Shown here: piece by piece, positions 60,401 to 64,000 of the stretch
Layout of the letters: each line of letters opens with the position of its first letter
How positions within the stretch are numbered: the stretch's first letter is position 1
From: RGIG4034 sp045576455
Lineage (GTDB): Bacteria > Bacillota > Clostridia > Lachnospirales > Lachnospiraceae
Assembly: GCA_045576455.1 (NCBI GenBank)
Contig: JAZNGM010000026.1
Location: 1-64,000 of the forward strand
DNA length: 64,000 nt
Direction: 5' to 3'
Translations under genes and position numbers: made by a program
The notes under the pieces: generated by a model
Told to the model about the DNA's origin: nothing
Databases searched by the model: none
Seen by the model: the letters and a program-made list of their open reading frames with translations, nothing else

Positions 60401-62462
60401 TAACTGTCGCCTCTTTACTTGCTGTCGGAAGCACATATGCGGATAACTCTTCTAATACATCGTCTGCCACCGTAGCTGAGGCATTCTTTAAGCTGATATC
60501 ACATACAAAATCAAACTCATATGTATAGTCACCGATATTCGAATTAATAAAGTTAATACTTCCGCCTGTAAAAGTACCTAATACAGTATTCTTTAAAAAC
60601 TCATCATTGTCCCCTGCATATACCGCAGGTCCTAAACCTTGAGGTGCTGCAACACAATTATAAGCACCTGCTACATTACCGAAATTACCTCTTATTGTTA
60701 CATCTAATTTTGATTTTTCAAAAGAGAATACATTGGCATCAGTTCCAAACTGCACTGTAATACTGTCAGAAGCAATTTCTTTATCTGTAATGATATACAA
60801 TATAGAAGAATCTGAAGTTACTTTATTTCCAAAGAAACCTGTTGAATCCGATAAAGCAATCGTATCCTCTACTATTGAACCACTTAATAAATCAAAATAA
60901 TTACTACCATCATAAACAACAAGACCAACGATATTCGTTCCTAGGGCTGCTTCAATTTCCAAACTCTGCCCCAAACCACTCTGGGATGTTTCAAGTACGC
61001 TGACAGTATGTTGTGTTATCTCCGCATCCTCATACTTGATTGTAGGAGCAGTACCGATTGTTACAATACTTAACTCGTATTCTACCCACAATTCATCCTT
61101 GGTTCTCTCTGCCGTCTTTCCAGCAATTACATCAATCTTTTCTGACTGACGGTATAATCCTTGACTTACATAATACTCACCCGGTACCAATTCCGCAAAA
61201 TCTGCTTTTCCGTCCGCATCTACTCTTACTGTTCCAAGCACATTTTCTGCTTCAACACTACCTTTATATAAAGTAATTACAGTGCCCGGCACTAATTCAG
61301 AAAGACTGATTGCTCCTTCTTCTTCCTGCGCCACTGTCAATGTATTGGAAAGTGAATCCTGAATCGTGATTTCATCTGAAGTAACTGTAACGTAATCATC
61401 TTTTTCCACTGTAATCTTATAGGTTTCACCGATACTAACACTCTCTGTTACATGAACCCCTGCTACAGACTCTGTCCACACTGCATTGGAAACCGTTTCA
61501 AACTCTTCGCCGTTTTTATGCAAAAGAGTTAATGTAGCTCCTCCCGTAGTAGAAACTGACAATTTAGCATGAGAGATTTCAAATAATATTACGTTACTAT
61601 CATTATCCTCTACCTGATAACTCTGAGTCTGTGTAACATAATCTTCTTTAGTAACTGTTACTGTATACACTTCTCCTACAATACCCCCTGGGAAACTGTA
61701 AACTCCTTCTAATAAGTTACCAAGAGAAATCTCATTATCAGCCGAATCCTTTACAGTAACGATCGCATCATTAACTGGTGAAGAATCCTTATTTACTACT
61801 ACAGATATCGTTTTTGTATCTTCAAGCTGAACTGTAAATTGCGGTATTCCGTTTTCAAGCGTTAACGGAGACGTCTGCTGGGTCACATACCCTTCTTTGC
61901 TTACAACTGCATAGTATTCTTCTCCTTCAACAAATGAACCATCAAAAGAGTACGTTCCAGTTTCACCTGTATTTCCTAATAACAACTCAGTATCTTCATT
62001 CTTCTTATACAATCGAACAGTTGCACCCTCAATTGGTGTATCTTCTCCGCTATCATCCGTAACTATGACATTAATGTTGCTATGAACAGCATTCATAACA
62101 ACACTGATTTCATTTGTGTCACTGTCTCTTAAAATTGCGGGTGTTGTAGTAACTGTACTATATCCGCTCGCCACTGCTTCCACATAGTATTCCACGTCAA
62201 CATCCACAGTGGTTGTTCCTGAATATACACCTGCATTCTCTACTAATGTAGCCATTTCAGTATCTGTTCCCTGTTGATATAACTTCACTGTAGCACCTAA
62301 AATATCTACGCTAGAACTGTTCTTTAACGAAACCTCCACTGTAACACTTGCATCTGTCGCTTTTACTTCGACTGTTTTGTCCCAAACTATGGACACGAGT
62401 ATTACAATACTCAACACAAGTGCCACAATCTTATTAAATGCCCTAAAAATTTTCGTTCCCAT
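57450..62462 (-). CDS. Giant surface protein with Ig-like repeats and C-terminal membrane anchor
   Basis: Protein of 1670 residues. Signal peptide 1-34. About 40-400 holds four or more repeats of a carboxypeptidase regulatory-like or SpaA-like type (SSVDILGATVKLYQQG, TPIEGATVRLYKKNEDTELL). About 420-800 is a mixed beta region. From about 800 to 1560 bacterial Ig-like domains recur, with hallmark lines such as VDTIVPEITGI, IDSIAPVVTLSFDN, IDKTAPVVEVTYDN and VDKTAPSIVVSGI. The end has a transmembrane helix (about 1638-1660, PLMIATIAGAVVVVGGGATGVVF) and KRRKRKMFRK. There is no LPXTG. It is likely an adhesin or stalk anchored in the membrane. The adjacent TTxL and kinase-like genes suggest a linked sensor. 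Confidence 0.85.
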   Translation of the reverse strand: MGTKIFRAFNKIVALVLSIVILVSIVWDKTVEVKATDASVTVEVSLKNSSSVDILGATVKLYQQGTDTEMATLVENAGVYSGTTTVDVDVEYYVEAVASGYSTVTTTPAILRDSDTNEISVVMNAVHSNINVIVTDDSGEDTPIEGATVRLYKKNEDTELLLGNTGETGTYSFDGSFVEGEEYYAVVSKEGYVTQQTSPLTLENGIPQFTVQLEDTKTISVVVNKDSSPVNDAIVTVKDSADNEISLGNLLEGVYSFPGGIVGEVYTVTVTKEDYVTQTQSYQVEDNDSNVILFEISHAKLSVSTTGGATLTLLHKNGEEFETVSNAVWTESVAGVHVTESVSIGETYKITVEKDDYVTVTSDEITIQDSLSNTLTVAQEEEGAISLSELVPGTVITLYKGSVEAENVLGTVRVDADGKADFAELVPGEYYVSQGLYRQSEKIDVIAGKTAERTKDELWVEYELSIVTIGTAPTIKYEDAEITQHTVSVLETSQSGLGQSLEIEAALGTNIVGLVVYDGSNYFDLLSGSIVEDTIALSDSTGFFGNKVTSDSSILYIITDKEIASDSITVQFGTDANVFSFEKSKLDVTIRGNFGNVAGAYNCVAAPQGLGPAVYAGDNDEFLKNTVLGTFTGGSINFINSNIGDYTYEFDFVCDISLKNASATVADDVLEELSAYVLPTASKEATVTITEVLIVVDGVNADVKVASGKNLILDPMDNMDKTYYTNGLELFVQTTGAHKFEEYSLNSGSTWSQLDSTGVITLADGNNTLLLQRNDGLRSEEYTFIVDTIVPEITGIVIDYIDYTNTPQNLKQDSDDNTTDIPEFGSELINSFGAVSITVNASDLGQEIKLVELIPVGNTTFAGSSFTGTDGTYEYTLSTTTGRIGYYIRVTDKAGNVTDSEIYTISIDTVAPTTLGANYSGLKLIDGVQYGGSNATVTVSFTDAHHNLNQNGVSVNGISSYSTEVSADGSTATVTLRLGAGTYNGITVGFADIAGRSSETVYLHKIIVDPNAPAINVSYTSSQGKVENGGMVFYRGPVTATVGVSDDALDESSIVSSFGTALTNGGTEIISADGTYAYSVSASDMSGNVGVSESSTFTIDSIAPVVTLSFDNNEVFNERFYNNGRVATFTVVDANFDAQVSVISVTSSGTLPNVSDWVSVGNNTYQATVTFNADADYTMAFACVDRAGNPSNTIEEQSFTIDKTAPVVEVTYDNYDVINGSYYGAVRTATITVTEHNFIEEAVNVELTASNGKQLLLSGWVSNGDVHTVQVAFEQDATYTIRVGYTDVANNVSAGYDLERFTVDTIMPELELFGIEDDSANNGVVQPGIRYSDVNLSSNIVIELVNSEGEIVDYAKTQTEDDGVIEVIYDDFEKINRVDDIYRLNVVITDMAGNTVSESITFSVNRFGSTYALDEETKAIRNCVVTQAIPISITEVNVDVLEEIKITYSLNGNIVELVENEDYTVVVSDKVGGGKEYAYVISEANFEAEGTYILTIYSKDKAGNVQDNKVKSVEGNETDITFIVDKTAPSIVVSGIEDGGQYTQDSKTITLDIQDNVGIKEVKVYVDGVEYVAFIKDDFETSYYGTVSFELAESTDRQAVRVIAVDEAGLVAQTHEEGDGIEVLVTSNTWVQFVNNTPLMIATIAGAVVVVGGGATGVVFKRRKRKMFRK

Positions 62463-62480
62463 TTCCTTTTACTCCTTTGT

Positions 62481-63089
62481 TTATATGGCTTCATTTGTAT
62501 GAATCATCATAATCGTTCTTTCTATAATGAATTTTCTTCCCAAACTATAGACCGGTTGAGATATTGCACCTTGTATTCCTGTAGGTTCTGATAAAACAGT
62601 TGTTTCAGGTGATAACAGAGTGGTTTCAGGCTGCAAGAGTGTAGTTTCAGGCAGTAAGAGTGTGGTTTCAGGTTGCAAGTGTGTGGTTTCGTTAGAATTC
62701 TCACTTCCTTGCAAAACAGTAGTTTCATTCAGAGAAGCATTCGTTTGTAAAACAGTAGTAACTTCACCCCCAATTGTTAGTTTTCTGCTCTGAGCACTCT
62801 TTCCGGTATTTCTATGTAAAGGTGCATCGGTAATCTTTACATCAGCCTCCCCTTTCTTTCGCTGATGCTTTACAATTCCATTTTCATATTCTTTCATCTT
62901 TTTCTTAGCTTCCAATCCAGTCTTCACACTAATGACTTTAGGGATATTGAAAACGAAGAACAAAACAATACTGATTATCAAAAACAACACGCACAAAATG
63001 GTACAGATAGTGGTTATGTTTCCATACAACTCAACCTGACCTTCTATTTCAGCAACAGAAGTTCCCAGAATCCAATTATTCTTTATCAT
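62481..63089 (-). CDS. Single-pass membrane protein with seven TTxL repeats
   Basis: Protein of 202 residues from ATG at 63089 (AGGAG 7 nt upstream). One transmembrane helix spans about 27-49. A basic stretch follows (KKKMKEYENGIVKHQRKKG), then seven TTxL motifs at about 108-170: VTTVLQ, ETTVLQ, ETTHLQ, ETTLLL, ETTLLQ, ETTLLS, ETTVLS. Such ETTxL sites are typical of Thr residues phosphorylated by Hanks-type kinases and read by FHA domains. The C-terminus (SLGRKFIIERTIMMIHTNEAI) is conserved-looking. It lies 18 nt after a kinase-like gene and 18 nt before the Ig-like surface gene. Confidence 0.72.
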   Translation of the reverse strand: MIKNNWILGTSVAEIEGQVELYGNITTICTILCVLFLIISIVLFFVFNIPKVISVKTGLEAKKKMKEYENGIVKHQRKKGEADVKITDAPLHRNTGKSAQSRKLTIGGEVTTVLQTNASLNETTVLQGSENSNETTHLQPETTLLLPETTLLQPETTLLSPETTVLSEPTGIQGAISQPVYSLGRKFIIERTIMMIHTNEAI

Positions 63090-63107
63090 CCTCATTCTCC
63101 TTTTGCC

Positions 63108-64000
63108 TTAATTACTAAATGTAGTTTCAATACTAAGCTTTGCATTTGCCACATTTGCCAGAATGGTTGCAATTAACGCCTGATTGGTTTCTTCATTGTC
63201 CGTAATTACAACATCCGTTTCTAAACGGTTTTCAATATCAGCAATCTGGTTTTCCAATTCTTCACGACTTACACCATCTTTTCTGAATCTGTAAGCATTG
63301 TCACTAATCTGACAAACCAAATGCTTATATACCTCTAGTGTTGTTCTTACATTGGTAATTTCCACCAGATTTCCATGTGCAAGCAGTTGCAAATCCTGCC
63401 AAAAATCCAAATAACTCGTACTTGCTTCTCCGGTAATGTTTTCTTTACCAATCTTTGTATAATAAGATGCAATCTCATACATCCGCTTTGCCTTTTCAAC
63501 CTGCACTGCCGGTAGTTCCTCAGATTCAGCAGCAATGCCTAACCATTTAATCGCCTGTGCTTTATCATCACTCTTTTCATAACAGTAAAAATAGTAAATT
63601 CCGGCATTAAAAGCAAATTCAGCATAGTTTTTTGAATTTGCTTTAAACTGGCTTTCATTTTTGCCATCACTTGAAGTATTTGCTAATATTTCACGTAAAG
63701 TTTCGGATTCTTCTACCGAGAACACATCATCTGCCAAAAAATAGTTTAATACTTCCTCATACCCCTCGCTTCTGGATGGATCCAAGTTAATTGCGTTCTT
63801 AAATAATTCTATCTTTTCATCATGAGAAGAAGAAATTTTTGCCTCAGAAAGGAATGTGTCATAATTAGATCTTGTATACTCTGACCGAATATTATTCGAT
63901 ACCAGCGCACCCACACCCAAAGCAATTGACATAACCGATGTGGCAATAAATAACGCAAGCTTCTTGCTTTGTGTTCTTTTGTATGTATGATCAAGCTCAT
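63108..64000 (-). CDS. C-terminal part of membrane receptor, probable Ser/Thr kinase
   Basis: The frame is open to the window end, so the 5' part lies outside. The visible 297 residues begin ELDHTYKRTQSKK, then a transmembrane helix (LALFIATSVMSIALGVGALV), then an extracytoplasmic helical region with TPR-like spacing (KIELFKNAINLDPSRSEGYEEVLNYFL; YAEFAFNAGIYYFYCYEKSDDKAQAIKWLGIAAE). In Lachnospiraceae such an [E]LDxxY(R/K)..Q..K followed by a helix and TPR is the usual C-terminus of Hanks-type Ser/Thr kinases. The kinase domain cannot be seen here, so this is inference. Confidence 0.6.
   Translation of the reverse strand, partial: ELDHTYKRTQSKKLALFIATSVMSIALGVGALVSNNIRSEYTRSNYDTFLSEAKISSSHDEKIELFKNAINLDPSRSEGYEEVLNYFLADDVFSVEESETLREILANTSSDGKNESQFKANSKNYAEFAFNAGIYYFYCYEKSDDKAQAIKWLGIAAESEELPAVQVEKAKRMYEIASYYTKIGKENITGEASTSYLDFWQDLQLLAHGNLVEITNVRTTLEVYKHLVCQISDNAYRFRKDGVSREELENQIADIENRLETDVVITDNEETNQALIATILANVANAKLSIETTFSN

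Overview
The window is low-GC chromosomal DNA from a Gram-positive anaerobe, most probably a Lachnospiraceae (Clostridia, Bacillota). Pointers are strong AGGAGG ribosome binding sites, a lysine riboswitch, a threonyl T-box, a type-III fructose-1,6-bisphosphatase, DUF1540, DUF1836 and C_GCAxxG_C_C proteins, bactofilin beside an M23-like protein, and a Ser/Thr-kinase-type locus with repeated TTxL motifs. The species cannot be named from the sequence alone. I see no rRNA, tRNA, CRISPR array or insertion sequence.

Positions 1 to about 11.8 kb form an accessory island, nearly all on the minus strand. It holds a large serine recombinase cut by the window edge, a PD-(D/E)XK-like protein, and an RloA-RloB-SEFIR defence operon. 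Next come a small GC-richer gene and an array of palindromic repeats followed by two hairpins that could be an old transfer origin. A compact seven-gene operon follows: zinc ribbon, small membrane protein, unknown, XRE regulator, four-cysteine protein, radical SAM enzyme, small protein. That operon is the best candidate for an undescribed system.

From 11.9 to 56 kb the content is mainly core housekeeping. It includes RlmD, PcrA helicase, a secreted trypsin-like protease, an EamA transporter, an orphan substrate-binding lipoprotein, a 1330-residue unknown protein with PH-like segments, DUF1836 and YerC regulators, bactofilin with a degenerate LytM protein, a PTS EIIC protein, cold shock protein, and a eukaryote-type HisA outside any his operon. 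It continues with Fbp, DapB and DapA under a lysine riboswitch, a double-OB SSB-like protein, TypA, MgtE, YigZ, PBP1A, an ABC exporter operon, a GH31 glucosidase, infC-rpmI-rplT with an L20-type leader and an AUU start, and ThrS with a T-box. Upstream of mgtE lies a 38-codon leader ORF whose PLPRR core resembles the enterobacterial MgtL leader peptide.

From 56.4 kb to the end the region looks more fluid. It has a decayed copy of the double-OB SSB-like gene, a truncated lipoprotein, a 1670-residue Ig-like surface protein, a membrane protein with seven TTxL motifs, and the C-terminal part of a membrane protein that fits a receptor-type Ser/Thr kinase. The last three genes are closely spaced on the minus strand and probably form one cell-surface signalling unit.
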